Of a stretch of DNA of 64,000 nt, positions 49,652-60,264 are shown piece by piece; positions within the stretch are counted from its first letter, which is position 1, and every line of letters starts with the position of its first letter. Location of the stretch: assembly GCF_001431205.1 (NCBI RefSeq), contig NZ_LGPC01000011.1, positions 589,596-653,595 of the forward strand. Reading direction: 5' to 3'. Position numbers and translations under genes: made by a program. The notes beneath the pieces were generated by a model. It did no database searches and had not been told where the DNA came from. It saw only the letters and a list, made by a program, of their open reading frames with translations. This DNA comes from Staphylococcus sp. NAM3COL9 (GTDB taxonomy: Bacteria > Bacillota > Bacilli > Staphylococcales > Staphylococcaceae).

Positions 49652-51142
49652 CTATTCTGATTCCATTTGTACTTCAATTTCATCAGCTACTTGCTGAACT
49701 TGCGTGCCGATAATAACTTGGGCATTATGTTTACCACTCTTCGTTACACCCACAGCTCCTGCGCCTTTAATCTTAGCTTCATCAATGACACTATTATCAT
49801 GTAACTCCATGCGTAATCTTGTAGCACAATTTGTTAATGATGCAATATTCTCTTTGCCACCTAATCCATCTAAAATTTGGCTTGCAGTACTTGTATATTT
49901 ATTAGATGTAGCTGTAGTCGCTTCTTCTGAATGTGCAGCATCCCCCGTTGACGCTTCATCAGAAGTTGGATCTGGTAGTAAATTATCTCCGCGACCAGGT
50001 GTATTTAATTTCAATACTTTAATGGCAAATCTAAATACAAAATAGTATATTACAAAGAATACAAGTCCTTGTAGTAATAACATGTATGGTTGACTTGAAA
50101 CAGGATTAATTAATGACAGTACGTAGTCTATTAAACCAGCACTAAATGAGAACCCTGCTGTCCACTCAAACAATGCTGCAATAAACATCGATAAACCAGT
50201 TAAAAATGCATGAATAACGAATAATACTGGTGCAACGAACATGAATGAAAATTCTATTGGCTCAGTAACCCCAACAAAGAATGCTGAAACTGCGCCACCA
50301 AACATTAAACCATAAACACGCTTTTTCTGTTTAGATTCTGCTGTATGATACATTGCTAGTGCTGCAGCTGGAATACCAAACATCATTACCGGGAAGAAAC
50401 CAGCCATATAACGTCCTGTAATACCATGTACTGCACCATCACCAGTTTGGAATTTGGCAATATCATTAATACCTGCTAAATCAAACCAAAATACTGAGTT
50501 TAATGCATGATGCAATCCAGTTGGTATCAATAATCTATTAAAGAAACCGTATAAGAAAGCACCGAATGGACCTAAATCTAAAATCCACGTCCCAAATGTT
50601 ACGATTGCTGAATAGATAATTGGCCAAACAAATAGCATTAATACGGCCAAAATAATACTAAAAAATGCCGTTAAAATTGGTACTAAACGTTTACCACTAA
50701 AAAATGATAATGCTGTTGGTAATTCAGTTTTACTAAATTTGTTGTAAGTATACGCTGCGATTAAACCAATCAATAAACCAATAAATACGTTAGAATTATT
50801 CATCTGTTCAAAAGCTGCGTTTACTCCTGTCTCCTTAACACCTAATATTGGCGCTAATTTCACAGGACTTAAAACAACTGTCGTTAAAAAGAAACCAACC
50901 GCTGCAGCGAGTGCTACTGCACCGTCATTTTTCTTAGCCATTCCTAATGCTACCCCAATCGCAAAAAGAATACCTAGTTGTTCAAGAATCGTCGAACCGG
51001 CAGAAGAGAAAAACGCTGCTACCGTTGGCAAGACACCCATTGCTGTTAATGCGTTACCGATACCCGTAATAATTGCGGCTGCTGGTAACACTGCAACAGG
51101 AAGCATAAGTGATCTACCAAGACGTTGAAAGAAACTAAACAT
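49652..51142 (-). CDS. nagE: PTS transporter subunit IICB, N-acetylglucosamine/glucose type
   Basis: A 496-residue sugar PTS permease. The IIC membrane domain (about 1-370) has the sugar-binding stretch VGVTEPIEFSFMF and TGLHHALNSVFWFDL. An Asp/Glu/Ala/Thr-rich linker (about 375-415) leads to the IIB domain with the phosphorylated Cys439 in LTNCATRLR. There is no IIA domain, so it must borrow a soluble IIA. Best fit is the NagE type used for GlcNAc. I chose the ATG at 51140-51142 behind GGGGAA. The leader holds a cre-like site and a strong hairpin. Confidence 0.88.
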   Translation of the reverse strand: MFSFFQRLGRSLMLPVAVLPAAAIITGIGNALTAMGVLPTVAAFFSSAGSTILEQLGILFAIGVALGMAKKNDGAVALAAAVGFFLTTVVLSPVKLAPILGVKETGVNAAFEQMNNSNVFIGLLIGLIAAYTYNKFSKTELPTALSFFSGKRLVPILTAFFSIILAVLMLFVWPIIYSAIVTFGTWILDLGPFGAFLYGFFNRLLIPTGLHHALNSVFWFDLAGINDIAKFQTGDGAVHGITGRYMAGFFPVMMFGIPAAALAMYHTAESKQKKRVYGLMFGGAVSAFFVGVTEPIEFSFMFVAPVLFVIHAFLTGLSMFIAALFEWTAGFSFSAGLIDYVLSLINPVSSQPYMLLLQGLVFFVIYYFVFRFAIKVLKLNTPGRGDNLLPDPTSDEASTGDAAHSEEATTATSNKYTSTASQILDGLGGKENIASLTNCATRLRMELHDNSVIDEAKIKGAGAVGVTKSGKHNAQVIIGTQVQQVADEIEVQMESE

Positions 51143-51179
51143 AACAATTCCCCATTTCAAAATAGATATTTACCCAAAC

Positions 51180-51241
51180 AAACACCACATGCACAATATG
51201 TCCACGTGGTGTTTGCAAACGCTTTACTTGTTGTCATTGTA
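51180..51241 (-). promoter_or_regulatory. nagE leader: cre-like site and 12-bp hairpin
   Basis: On the minus strand a TACAAT -10 (plus 51236-51241) is followed by cre-like TGCAAACGCTTTAC (plus 51214-51227, two mismatches). Next comes an RNA hairpin AAACACCACGTG/CATGTGGTGTTT (plus 51180-51214, one G-U) with a weak T-rich tail, 38 bp before the ATG. It may be an attenuator or antiterminator target. Confidence 0.45.
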
Positions 51242-51320
51242 CAGTTACATAATAACACAGGTTTTTAAAAATTCGTATATAAATTAAAATGTCTAACTAT
51301 TTTAAAAATATTGAAACTTA

Positions 51321-51941
51321 CTATTTATGATTCACATAATCATTTAATTCATTTTGTAATTGTGTCGTTCTACTTTCTAATTCTTTAGTTAAGTATTCTA
51401 ACTTTTCATTACGTTTCATATCCCTTGGTAAATGCTTCGTTTCGATAGGTTCACCAAATTTAACAATTGCTTTACCGGTAATGAGTCCCTTAATTTCTTT
51501 AGGTCCAACATATGCTGCTGGTAAAATGGGAGCTTGGGCCATCAAAGCAATGGTTACTGCCCCACGTTTTATTGGTGATCCTTCGTCATACTTCATCCGA
51601 TGACCAGTTGGGAATATGCCTACTGTTTTATTTTCTTTTAATAATTTAACGGGTTTTTTCAATGTGCTTGGTCCTGGATTTTCTCTATCTACAGGAAAAG
51701 CATTTAAAGAAGTTAAAAATTTACCAAAACCTTTTTTGTTGAACAACTCTTTTTTAGCCATGTAATGAATTTGATTTGGGTAAATTGCTGTGCCTAACAT
51801 AATGACTTCATTATAGCTTTCGTGTGTACAAGTCACTACATATCTATGAAGTTGAGGTATATTTTCTTTACCTTGTACTTCAAGTGATTTACATATTTTC
51901 ACAATAATTAAATCTAACAAACCGCTAATGAATTTATACAT
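51321..51941 (-). CDS. 1-acyl-glycerol-3-phosphate acyltransferase family protein
   Basis: A 206-residue PlsC-family protein. The expected catalytic H-x4-D motif reads HESYNE, with Glu in place of Asp, but later blocks KKELFNKKGFGKFL, NAFPVDR and GIFPTGHRMKYDEG are present. It probably acylates lysophosphatidate or a related lipid at the membrane face. Start uncertain: the ATG at 51941 gives MYKFISGLL as in S. aureus; the ATG at 51965 (behind AGGT) would add eight residues. Single gene, divergent from htrA. Confidence 0.82.
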   Translation of the reverse strand: MYKFISGLLDLIIVKICKSLEVQGKENIPQLHRYVVTCTHESYNEVIMLGTAIYPNQIHYMAKKELFNKKGFGKFLTSLNAFPVDRENPGPSTLKKPVKLLKENKTVGIFPTGHRMKYDEGSPIKRGAVTIALMAQAPILPAAYVGPKEIKGLITGKAIVKFGEPIETKHLPRDMKRNEKLEYLTKELESRTTQLQNELNDYVNHK

Positions 51942-52059
51942 TTCTCCACCTACTTCATTTTCCATTATATTTACCTATTGATTCTATCATTTAGTCACCT
52001 TATGAACAAGAATATTTATATTTCAGTCTAAAGTTGTATAGTGATATACTAGAAAAAGT

Positions 52060-52088
52060 TATATAAACCTATAATAATAGGTTATATA
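52060..52088 (+). promoter_or_regulatory. Inverted repeat in the htrA leader
   Basis: TATATAAACCTAT (52060-52072) and ATAGGTTATATA (52077-52088) pair with one bulged base, 20 bp before the htrA start. Alternative -10 hexamers overlap it (TATACT at 52045, TATAAT at 52070). Could be an operator or mRNA hairpin; the regulator is unknown. Confidence 0.45.
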
Positions 52089-52108
52089 GAATAAATCGGA
52101 GGTAAAGT

Positions 52109-53407
52109 ATGTCAGATTTTAATAACGATAATAACTCTAATGAAACTCAAAATCCTCGGCCATCTCAAAAACCGGAACAAGCTCAAAATAAAAGGTCAAA
52201 ACATAAACCCAAATTCCCATGGTTTAAAACGATAATTGTGGCCTTAGTTGCCGGTATTATAGGTGCACTTTTGGTATTAGGCATTGGAAAAATTATGGAA
52301 AGCACAGGATTAAATGATAATGGCTCTTCCGTTAAAGAAGCTTCTAATAGTAGCAACGGTGGCAATACACTTGATGGAAAAAGTGAAAAATATGATTCTG
52401 TGAACCAAATGATTAACGATGTTTCTCCTGCTATTGTAGGTGTTATTAATATGCAAAAAGCTCAGAATTTAGATAGTTTACTAAAAGATGAATCTTCTAA
52501 ATCAGAAGAAGCTGGTGTTGGATCAGGTGTCATTTATCAAAAAAATAATAGTTCTGCATATATCGTAACGAACAACCACGTCATTGATGGTGCAAATGAA
52601 ATTAAAGTCCAATTGCATAATTCTAAACAAGTCGACGCTAAATTAGTTGGCAAAGATGCGTTAACAGATATAGCAGTACTAAAAATCAATGATACGAAAG
52701 GTACAAAAGCAATTGATTTTGCTAATTCTTCAAAAGTAAAAACAGGAGACAGTGTTTTTGCAATGGGTAATCCCCTTGGCTTACAATTTGCTAACTCAGT
52801 GACTTCAGGTATTATTTCTGCTAGCGAACGTACAATCGATACGAAAACATCTGCTGGTACGAATAAAGTAAATGTATTACAAACAGATGCAGCAATCAAT
52901 CCTGGTAATTCAGGTGGTGCGCTCGTAGATATTAATGGTAATCTCGTAGGTATTAACTCAATGAAGATTGCAAGTGAACAAGTTGAAGGTATTGGTTTTG
53001 CAATCCCTAGTAACGAAGTTAAAGTTACCATTAAAGAACTTGTAGAAAACGGAGAGATTGAGCGTCCTTCTATTGGAATTAGTTTACTCAATGTAAGTGA
53101 GATTCCCGAACAATATAAAGAAGATCTGAATACAAAACGCAAAGACGGTGTCTACGTTGCCAAAGTTCATGCTGATAATGAACTTAAAAAAGGCGATATC
53201 ATCACTGCGATAGACGATAAAAAAGTTGAAGAAGACACTGACTTACGCTCTTATTTATATGAAAATAAAAAACCTGGTAATTCAGTAAAAATGACTATTG
53301 AAAGAAATGGTAAAACGCAAACAGTTGAAGTGCCATTAAAAGAACAAAAATCCACATCTTCAGAGTCATCTGAGAAAGAAAGTGAAAGTACTTCACCGTT
53401 TAATTAA
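52109..53407 (+). CDS. htrA: HtrA/DegP-type serine protease, membrane anchored
   Basis: A 432-residue trypsin-like quality-control protease. A polar, Asn/Gln-rich cytosolic tail (1-39) leads to one transmembrane helix (about 40-60). The protease domain (about 95-300) has the triad His157 (VTNNHVIDGA), Asp187 (LTDIAVLKI) and Ser268 (NPGNSGGAL), and one PDZ domain follows (about 305-405). The Ser/Glu-rich tail is low complexity. It acts on misfolded proteins outside the membrane. GGAGG precedes the ATG. Confidence 0.93.
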   Translation: MSDFNNDNNSNETQNPRPSQKPEQAQNKRSKHKPKFPWFKTIIVALVAGIIGALLVLGIGKIMESTGLNDNGSSVKEASNSSNGGNTLDGKSEKYDSVNQMINDVSPAIVGVINMQKAQNLDSLLKDESSKSEEAGVGSGVIYQKNNSSAYIVTNNHVIDGANEIKVQLHNSKQVDAKLVGKDALTDIAVLKINDTKGTKAIDFANSSKVKTGDSVFAMGNPLGLQFANSVTSGIISASERTIDTKTSAGTNKVNVLQTDAAINPGNSGGALVDINGNLVGINSMKIASEQVEGIGFAIPSNEVKVTIKELVENGEIERPSIGISLLNVSEIPEQYKEDLNTKRKDGVYVAKVHADNELKKGDIITAIDDKKVEEDTDLRSYLYENKKPGNSVKMTIERNGKTQTVEVPLKEQKSTSSESSEKESESTSPFN

Positions 53408-53431
53408 AAACAATAACTTATAGTTATCTTG

Positions 53432-53472
53432 AACCGACCAAGTAATGTTAATTTACTTAGTCGGTTTTTTAT
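53432..53472 (+). terminator. htrA terminator
   Basis: AACCGACCAAGTAA pairs with TTACTTAGTCGGTT (one mismatch), followed by TTTTTT. Confidence 0.85.
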
Positions 53473-53544
53473 TACATATAAATCAAGATTATTCCATTTT
53501 ATGTATATTAGAAAAACGAATTCAATTCCACACTACAGAAAGTG

Positions 53545-53582
53545 CATAAAAAAGTACCGACAAAGTCGTAAAGCTTTGTCGG
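53545..53582 (-). terminator. tyrS terminator, CCGACAAAG family, copy 2
   Basis: CCGACAAAG (53557-53565) pairs with CTTTGTCGG (53574-53582), followed on the minus strand by TACTTTTTTA. The arms match the hairpin at 28179-28215. Confidence 0.8.
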
Positions 53583-53635
53583 CCGTTTTGTCGATAATTT
53601 AAATATCGCGTTATTCTTCTATACTTCTTCAAATA

Positions 53636-54910
<1,275 letters not shown>

Positions 54911-54989
54911 CTATATTTATTAAGATATTGTTTTGAATAGATTTTAAATACCGTCCACAGTTTAATTTACTTTTAGCAAGTACGACCGA

Positions 54990-55232
54990 GTAACACTAAA
55001 AAAAATTAAAAAACGCCCCTACAAATTAATGTAAGGGCGCATGCGCACGGTACCACCATACTTTAAGTCAAACAACTTTATTAATGATACGTTCATTAAC
55101 TTAAACGTTTGGATGATTGAAATCATTAAGGTGTATTCACATATCAATCATCGTTAGTTCACAGCAACCACTAACTCTCTGAAGATGACACTGTATGTTA
55201 CTTCTCCTTTATCCAAAAACGATATCGAATTG
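54990..55232 (-). ncRNA. Tyrosine T-box riboswitch leader of tyrS
   Basis: On the minus strand the leader contains the T-box core GGTGGTACCGTGCG (plus about 55042-55055). A terminator hairpin with arms CGCCCTTACA and TGTAGGGGCG and a TTTTTT tail (plus about 54995-55035) follows. In stem I the sequence GTGAATACACC presents a TAC tyrosine specifier codon (plus 55133-55135). Uncharged tRNA-Tyr would favour the antiterminator and raise tyrS expression. Confidence 0.9.
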
Positions 55233-55238
55233 ATATTA

Positions 55239-55267
55239 ATTATAAGTAACTCTATTTTAAAAGTCAA
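55239..55267 (-). promoter_or_regulatory. tyrS promoter
   Basis: On the minus strand TTGACT (plus 55262-55267), a 17-bp spacer and TATAAT (plus 55239-55244) sit just before the T-box leader. The divergent transglycosylase gene has a TATAAT at about 55283 on the plus strand, so the two promoters are back to back. Confidence 0.8.
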
Positions 55268-55312
55268 CATCATATATTATGTTATAATATTGCATACATA
55301 AGGAGGTCAGAC

Positions 55313-56224
55313 ATGGAAAATCAAACACATGAAAATAATGTTCACAATCATTTACATAACCCTAAATTCTCTAAATTTGAAATTATCTATAAAAAATTAA
55401 AGCATCTTTTCATTGGCTTGTTTGCAATTTTCACATGTACCTTTATTATTTTATTAGCCATATCGGTATTTTACTTCCAAAGTTTGACTGATGAATCTGT
55501 AAACATGTCAGATAACGAATTACGTACAAAATTGCTGAACATTGTTGGTAACCAAGATATAAATTATAACAATAAACATATTTTAACAGAATACAATGAA
55601 TCGACAAATTCTCTCATCGTCGGACCAAAACATGTAAATAGCAACGTGATAAAAGCATTAACTTCTTCAGAAGACAGCTTATTTTTCTATCATAATGGTA
55701 TTTTACCAAAGGCTATCGTTCGAGCTGTTGGGCAAGATATATTTAATACAGAGGCTGCAACTGGAGGAAGTACCATCACACAGCAACTCGTAAAAAATCA
55801 ACTACTGACAAACGAAAAAACATATAATCGTAAAGCTAATGAACTCATCTTATCTATGCGAATTGAAAAGATTTTAACCAAAGATGAAATTATCTATACT
55901 TATTTGAACATCGTGCCTTTTGGACGGGATTATAATGGTACTGATATTACAGGTATCGCTTCAGCATCCTATAGTTTATTTGGAAAAGCAGCTACAAACT
56001 TAAATATTGCTGAATCAGCCTATCTGATTGGACTTTTACAAAGCCCTTATTATTACACCCCTTATGAAGCAGATGGTTCACTCAAATCTGATGCTCAGAT
56101 ACAAATTGGTTTGGATCGCCAACACTATGTTCTCAAACGGATGTTGGTTGAAGGTGAAATTACTGCTTATGATTTTAAAAATGCTGAAAAATACGATATC
56201 AAACAACATTTAATGACGAAATAA
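55313..56224 (+). CDS. Monofunctional peptidoglycan glycosyltransferase (GT51)
   Basis: A 303-residue membrane-anchored transglycosylase that polymerises lipid II into glycan strands. A His/Asn-rich cytosolic start is followed by one membrane helix (about 37-62) and the GT51 motifs. These are SSEDSLFFYHNG (catalytic Glu), GGSTITQQLVKNQLL, RKANELILSMRIEK and TYLNIVPFGRDYNG. There is no transpeptidase domain. By position next to tyrS it fits the staphylococcal SgtA-type enzyme rather than Mgt/SgtB, but that naming is inference. Confidence 0.9.
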   Translation: MENQTHENNVHNHLHNPKFSKFEIIYKKLKHLFIGLFAIFTCTFIILLAISVFYFQSLTDESVNMSDNELRTKLLNIVGNQDINYNNKHILTEYNESTNSLIVGPKHVNSNVIKALTSSEDSLFFYHNGILPKAIVRAVGQDIFNTEAATGGSTITQQLVKNQLLTNEKTYNRKANELILSMRIEKILTKDEIIYTYLNIVPFGRDYNGTDITGIASASYSLFGKAATNLNIAESAYLIGLLQSPYYYTPYEADGSLKSDAQIQIGLDRQHYVLKRMLVEGEITAYDFKNAEKYDIKQHLMTK

Positions 56225-56254
56225 AGCGTTAAGAACATAACCTTCTCAGATTAT

Positions 56255-56318
56255 AAAAAATAGCTGTGAAAAAATCTATCGTTATAGATTTTTTCACAGC
56301 TAATCTTAGTATGTTTGT
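56255..56318. terminator. Bidirectional terminator; dispersed palindromic repeat, copy 2
   Basis: A perfect 18-bp stem (56262-56279 with 56284-56301, starting AGCTGTGAAAAAATC), loop CGTT, is flanked by the same ATAAAAAAT and AATCTTAGT sequences as the copy at 15606-15669. It lies between converging transglycosylase and fhs genes. Confidence 0.85.
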
Positions 56319-56337
56319 ATTATATAACAGTTAAAAT

Positions 56338-58011
56338 TTAGAATAGACCAATTGCATGTCCATCATTAGTAACATCCATGTTTAATGCTGCTGGTTTTTT
56401 AGGAAGGCCAGGCATAGTCATGATTGCTCCAGTCAATGCAACAATAAATCCTGCGCCTGTTTTAGCTTCTAATTCACGAATAGTGATTTCAAAACCTTCA
56501 GGTGCACCTAATTGAGTTGCGTCATCAGTGAATGAATACTGTGTTTTAGCCATACATACTGGATAGTCATCCCAGCCATTTTCTTTAAACTGTTTAAGTT
56601 GCTTCTGTGCTTTACTGCTAAATGTGACTTTTGATCCACCATAAATTTCTTTAACAATTGTTTCAATCTTTTCTTCAAGTGGTAAATCCAATTCGTATAA
56701 ATGTTTGAAATCTTGTGGTTCATCAAGTACCTCTAGCACTTCATTCGCTAAATCGATACCACCTTTACCGCCTTTTTCCCAAACTTCAGTTAAAGCAAGT
56801 CTCACACCGTTCTCTTTTGCCCATTGTTGTATATATTGTGTTTCTTCTTCAGTATCATGTACAAACGCATTCAAGGCAACTACAGGTTCTAAGCCATATT
56901 TTTTAACGTTTTTAACGTGGCGTTCTAAGTTCACGATACCTTTTTTAACCGCTTCAACATTTTCTTCTTTTAAGTTATCTTTCGGTACACCACCATGCAT
57001 TTTAAGCGCACGAACAGTCGCAACTACTACAACTGCTGAAGGTTCAAATCCTGCTTCACGAGCTTTAATATCGATGAATTTTTCAGCACCTAAATCTGAG
57101 CCAAATCCTGCTTCAGTCACAACGACATCTGCTAAATCTCTCGCAGTTTCCGTTGCTAAAATTGAGTTACAACCATGTGCAATATTAGCAAATGGCCCAC
57201 CATGTACAAGGGCTGGTGTGCCTTCAATTGTTTGTACTAGATTTGGTTTAATCGCATCTTTAAGGATCATCGCTAATGCGCCTTCTACTTTTAAGTCAGC
57301 TACAGTAACAGGTTTACGTGATCTAGTATAACCTATAGTAATTCTACTAATTTTCGCTTTCAAATCATTAAGGTCATTAGATAAACAAAGAATTGCCATT
57401 ATTTCAGAAGCAACAGTAATATTAAAACCATCTTCTCTTGGAACCCCTTGCGTTGGTCCACCTAAACCTACATTTACATTACGTAACGCACGGTCATTCA
57501 TGTCTAAAACACGTTTCCATTCAATACGTCTTTGGTCGATTTCTAATTCATTACCTTGATGCATATGGTTATCAATAAATGCTGACAGTGCATTATTTGC
57601 AGTAGTGATTGCGTGGAAGTCGCCATTGAAGTGTAAATTTACATCTTCCATTGGTAATACTTGTGCATAGCCACCACCAGTTGCACCACCCTTTATTCCA
57701 AAAATAGGACCTAGAGCTGGTTCACGTAACGCTACCATGACGCTTTTCTTAAGTTCATTGAATGCATCTGCTAATCCAACTGTAACTGTTGATTTACCTT
57801 CACCTGCTGGTGTTGGACTCATAGCAGTAACTAATACTACTTTACCCTTACCATTTTTTTGTTGAACTTGATTAATATCAATCTTAGCTTTATAGTGCCC
57901 GTATGGTTCTAATGCATCTGCGGGAATACCCGCCTGCTTAGCAATATCTCCAATCGGTTTTAATGTTGATTGATTTGCAATATCTAAATCAGATAAGTGT
58001 GCCAAATTCAT
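56338..58011 (-). CDS. fhs: Formate-tetrahydrofolate ligase
   Basis: A 557-residue enzyme making 10-formyl-THF from formate, ATP and THF for purine and initiator-tRNA synthesis. The ATP loop TPAGEGKST is at 67-75. The [20 protein letters not shown] and NIAHGCNS blocks are family hallmarks. Length is normal. A promoter with a cre-like site just upstream of the -35 suggests CcpA control, possibly activation. Confidence 0.97.
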   Translation of the reverse strand: MNLAHLSDLDIANQSTLKPIGDIAKQAGIPADALEPYGHYKAKIDINQVQQKNGKGKVVLVTAMSPTPAGEGKSTVTVGLADAFNELKKSVMVALREPALGPIFGIKGGATGGGYAQVLPMEDVNLHFNGDFHAITTANNALSAFIDNHMHQGNELEIDQRRIEWKRVLDMNDRALRNVNVGLGGPTQGVPREDGFNITVASEIMAILCLSNDLNDLKAKISRITIGYTRSRKPVTVADLKVEGALAMILKDAIKPNLVQTIEGTPALVHGGPFANIAHGCNSILATETARDLADVVVTEAGFGSDLGAEKFIDIKAREAGFEPSAVVVVATVRALKMHGGVPKDNLKEENVEAVKKGIVNLERHVKNVKKYGLEPVVALNAFVHDTEEETQYIQQWAKENGVRLALTEVWEKGGKGGIDLANEVLEVLDEPQDFKHLYELDLPLEEKIETIVKEIYGGSKVTFSSKAQKQLKQFKENGWDDYPVCMAKTQYSFTDDATQLGAPEGFEITIRELEAKTGAGFIVALTGAIMTMPGLPKKPAALNMDVTNDGHAIGLF

Positions 58012-58092
58012 TCGTCCCTTCTTAAATAAATTTTAAATCAATACATATATTTCACATATATGCTACTGATAAAAATAAATCCTTACATATTA

Positions 58093-58142
58093 ATATTAAC
58101 TAATTTATGTTGTGTTGTCGATTAATAGAGATAGCGCTTTCA
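58093..58142 (-). promoter_or_regulatory. fhs promoter with upstream cre-like site
   Basis: On the minus strand TCGACA (plus 58116-58121), 17 bp and TAATAT (plus 58093-58098) form the promoter. AGATAGCGCTTTCA (58129-58142; 13 of 14 cre positions on the minus strand) centres about 50 bp upstream of the predicted +1. That is where CcpA activates rather than blocks. Confidence 0.55.
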
Positions 58143-58369
58143 AAATAATAAATGAATATTTTCACCTTTTGCGTCTTTTATTACTCTTAAAATGTTATTT
58201 TACATCAAAAACTTCCTAATTATCATCATAATCTCTAATATGTAGAATAAAGTACATGCTTAAAGTTGATGATATAAAGGAAGTATGGAAAAAACATTTT
58301 TTTAAATTGGAAATAGAGGTTAGCTCGTTATGATTAAACTAAGTAAAATAAAATCACTATTTTGCTTAA
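58143..58369. other. Intergenic stretch without a supported gene
   Basis: AT-rich sequence between the fhs promoter and the acsA stop. A weak imperfect stem (AAGTAAAATA with TATTTTGCTT) lies by the acsA stop with no T-run, so the acsA terminator is not clear. A plus-strand ORF of 31 codons from 58330 runs antisense into acsA and is not called. Confidence 0.4.
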
Positions 58370-60082
58370 TTAGTCTTCCATTGTACTTAAATCGCCTTCA
58401 GGTAAATCAAGTTCCCAAGCTTTAAGGACACGACGCATAATTTTACCAGAACGTGTTTTAGGAAGTTTTTCTTTAAATTCTATTTCGCGTGGTGCAGCGT
58501 GTGCGGCTAAACCTTCTTTGACAAATACGCGAATTTCTTCTTTTAGTTCATCTGAAGCTTCATACTCTGGTCGTAAAGCAACGAATGCTTTAATAATCTC
58601 TCCTCTTACTGGATCTGGTTTACCAATCACACCTGCTTCTGCAACCGATTCATGTTCTACTAATTTTGATTCTACTTCAAATGGACCTACACGTTCGCCT
58701 GCCGTCATGATAACGTCATCTACACGGCCTTGGAACCAATAATAGCCATCTTCGTCTTTATAAGCTGAGTCTCCAGAAACATACCAATCACCAATAAAAT
58801 ATGAATCATATTTTTCAGGATTTTTCCAAATAGAAACCATCATAGATGGCCATCCCTTTTTAATTGCGAGGTTACCCATTCGATTTGGTGGCAACTCGTT
58901 ACCTTGATCATCAACAATAGATGCTACTATACCTGGTAACGGTTTACCCATGGATCCTAATTTAACATCCATAGATGGATAGTTAACAATCATATGTCCC
59001 CCTGTTTCAGTCATCCACCACGTATCTAAGACACGTTTACCAAAGACATCTTTTGACCATTTAATTACTTCAGGGTTAAGTGGTTCTCCTACAGATAAGA
59101 TACTTTTTAGTGATGATAGATCGTATTTGTCTATAATATCATCGCCTGCGCTCATCAACATTCTTAAGGCAGTTGGTGCCGTGTACCATATTGTAACTTT
59201 ATATTCTTCAATCATACCGTACCAAGTTTCAGGTGAGAACCTACCTCCAACGATACAATTTGTCACACCATTTAACCAAGGACTGAAAATACCGTATGAA
59301 GTACCGGTTACCCATCCTGGGTCAGCAGTACACCAATATACATCGTCTTCTTTAAAATCTAGTACATATTTACCAGAAATATAATGGACGAGCATTGCTT
59401 TTTGAGCATGTAGTACACCTTTAGGTTGACCTGTTGAACCTGAAGTATAATGCAATATTAAACCATCATCTAAGTTTAGCCATTCTGTTTCAAATTGGTC
59501 ACTAGCATTTTTAAATTCACTATTAAAGTCAACATATTCACTTTCTACTTCCTCATCATCTACGACTACAATCGTTTCTAAATGTGGTAATTTATCTTTA
59601 GGAATACGTGGCAATAATGCATTCGTTGTCACAATTACTTTCGCTTCACTATTTTCTAATCGATCTGCAACAGCTTTTTCCATAAATGCTTCAAACAGCG
59701 GTCCTACAATTGCACCTATTTTTAATATTCCGAATAAAGCAAAATAAAGTTCTGGTGTTCTAGGCATAAATACAAAAACACGATCACCCTTCTCAATGTT
59801 TGCTTTATCTTTTAATACATTTGCAGCTTTATTAGAATTTGATTTCATTTCTTCAAAAGTATAACTTTCTTTACGCTTATCATCTTTATAATGTAACGCG
59901 ATTTTTTGACCATTACCTTCATCCACGTGGCGGTCAATACATTCATGCGCCATATTGATCTTACCAGTTTCTGACCATGAAAATACTTTTTCTATTTCTT
60001 TCCAGTCAAAATTAGCGTACTCTTTTTCATAGTCTTGTAGGTTAAAATTTCCATTTTTCCCTTTGTATACTTCTACTTTCAT
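58370..60082 (-). CDS. acsA: Acetyl-CoA synthetase (AcsA type)
   Basis: A 570-residue AMP-forming enzyme activating acetate to acetyl-CoA. The AMP-binding signature is HYTSGSTGQPKGVLH, followed by GDSAYKDEDGYYWFQGRVDD. The catalytic Lys547 is in KTRSGKIMRR, the residue acetylated by AcuA in Bacillus. I chose the ATG at 60080-60082 behind AGGGGG. The frame extends upstream, but that part lacks a ribosome site. It is divergent from acuA-acuC, whose products switch it off and on. Confidence 0.95.
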   Translation of the reverse strand: MKVEVYKGKNGNFNLQDYEKEYANFDWKEIEKVFSWSETGKINMAHECIDRHVDEGNGQKIALHYKDDKRKESYTFEEMKSNSNKAANVLKDKANIEKGDRVFVFMPRTPELYFALFGILKIGAIVGPLFEAFMEKAVADRLENSEAKVIVTTNALLPRIPKDKLPHLETIVVVDDEEVESEYVDFNSEFKNASDQFETEWLNLDDGLILHYTSGSTGQPKGVLHAQKAMLVHYISGKYVLDFKEDDVYWCTADPGWVTGTSYGIFSPWLNGVTNCIVGGRFSPETWYGMIEEYKVTIWYTAPTALRMLMSAGDDIIDKYDLSSLKSILSVGEPLNPEVIKWSKDVFGKRVLDTWWMTETGGHMIVNYPSMDVKLGSMGKPLPGIVASIVDDQGNELPPNRMGNLAIKKGWPSMMVSIWKNPEKYDSYFIGDWYVSGDSAYKDEDGYYWFQGRVDDVIMTAGERVGPFEVESKLVEHESVAEAGVIGKPDPVRGEIIKAFVALRPEYEASDELKEEIRVFVKEGLAAHAAPREIEFKEKLPKTRSGKIMRRVLKAWELDLPEGDLSTMED

Positions 60083-60100
60083 TTTGAATCCCCCTCTTAA

Positions 60101-60175
60101 TGAAATCGCTTGCTTAAAAATTATTATAACTAATATTGTCAAAATTTTCAAAATAATAGTGTGTAAACGAATACA
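60101..60175. promoter_or_regulatory. acsA/acuA divergent control region with two cre-like sites
   Basis: The acsA promoter on the minus strand is TTGAAA (plus 60146-60151), 17 bp, TATAAT (plus 60123-60128). TGAAATCGCTTGCT (60101-60114) lies at about +2 to +15, and TGTAAACGAATACA (60162-60175) upstream of the -35; each misses one cre position. An acuA -10 (TATAAT, about 60205) lies further right. Bacillus acsA and acuABC are CcpA repressed. Confidence 0.6.
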
Positions 60176-60264
60176 TTATTGTGTTATTTTAAACTTTTTT
60201 AACTTATAATAGACTTATATAAGATTGTTTACTGTATGTGTATGCGGTAGTTTGGAGTGAAAAA

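Noticed and set aside
52537..53142. 201-codon ORF antisense to htrA
   Set aside because: Shadow of the htrA protease domain; no start signal.
56705..57331. 208-codon ORF antisense to fhs
   Set aside because: It mirrors the codons of a clear fhs gene, has no ribosome site and shows serine/threonine-rich shadow composition.
58330..58425. Plus-strand ORF of 31 codons starting MIKLSKIKSLF, behind AGAGG
   Set aside because: It runs antisense into the acsA 3' end, the ribosome site spacing is long, and no related peptide comes to mind.
60141..60155. CodY-like AATTTTCAAAATAAT at the acsA -35
   Set aside because: Three mismatches to consensus in AT-rich sequence; too weak to call.
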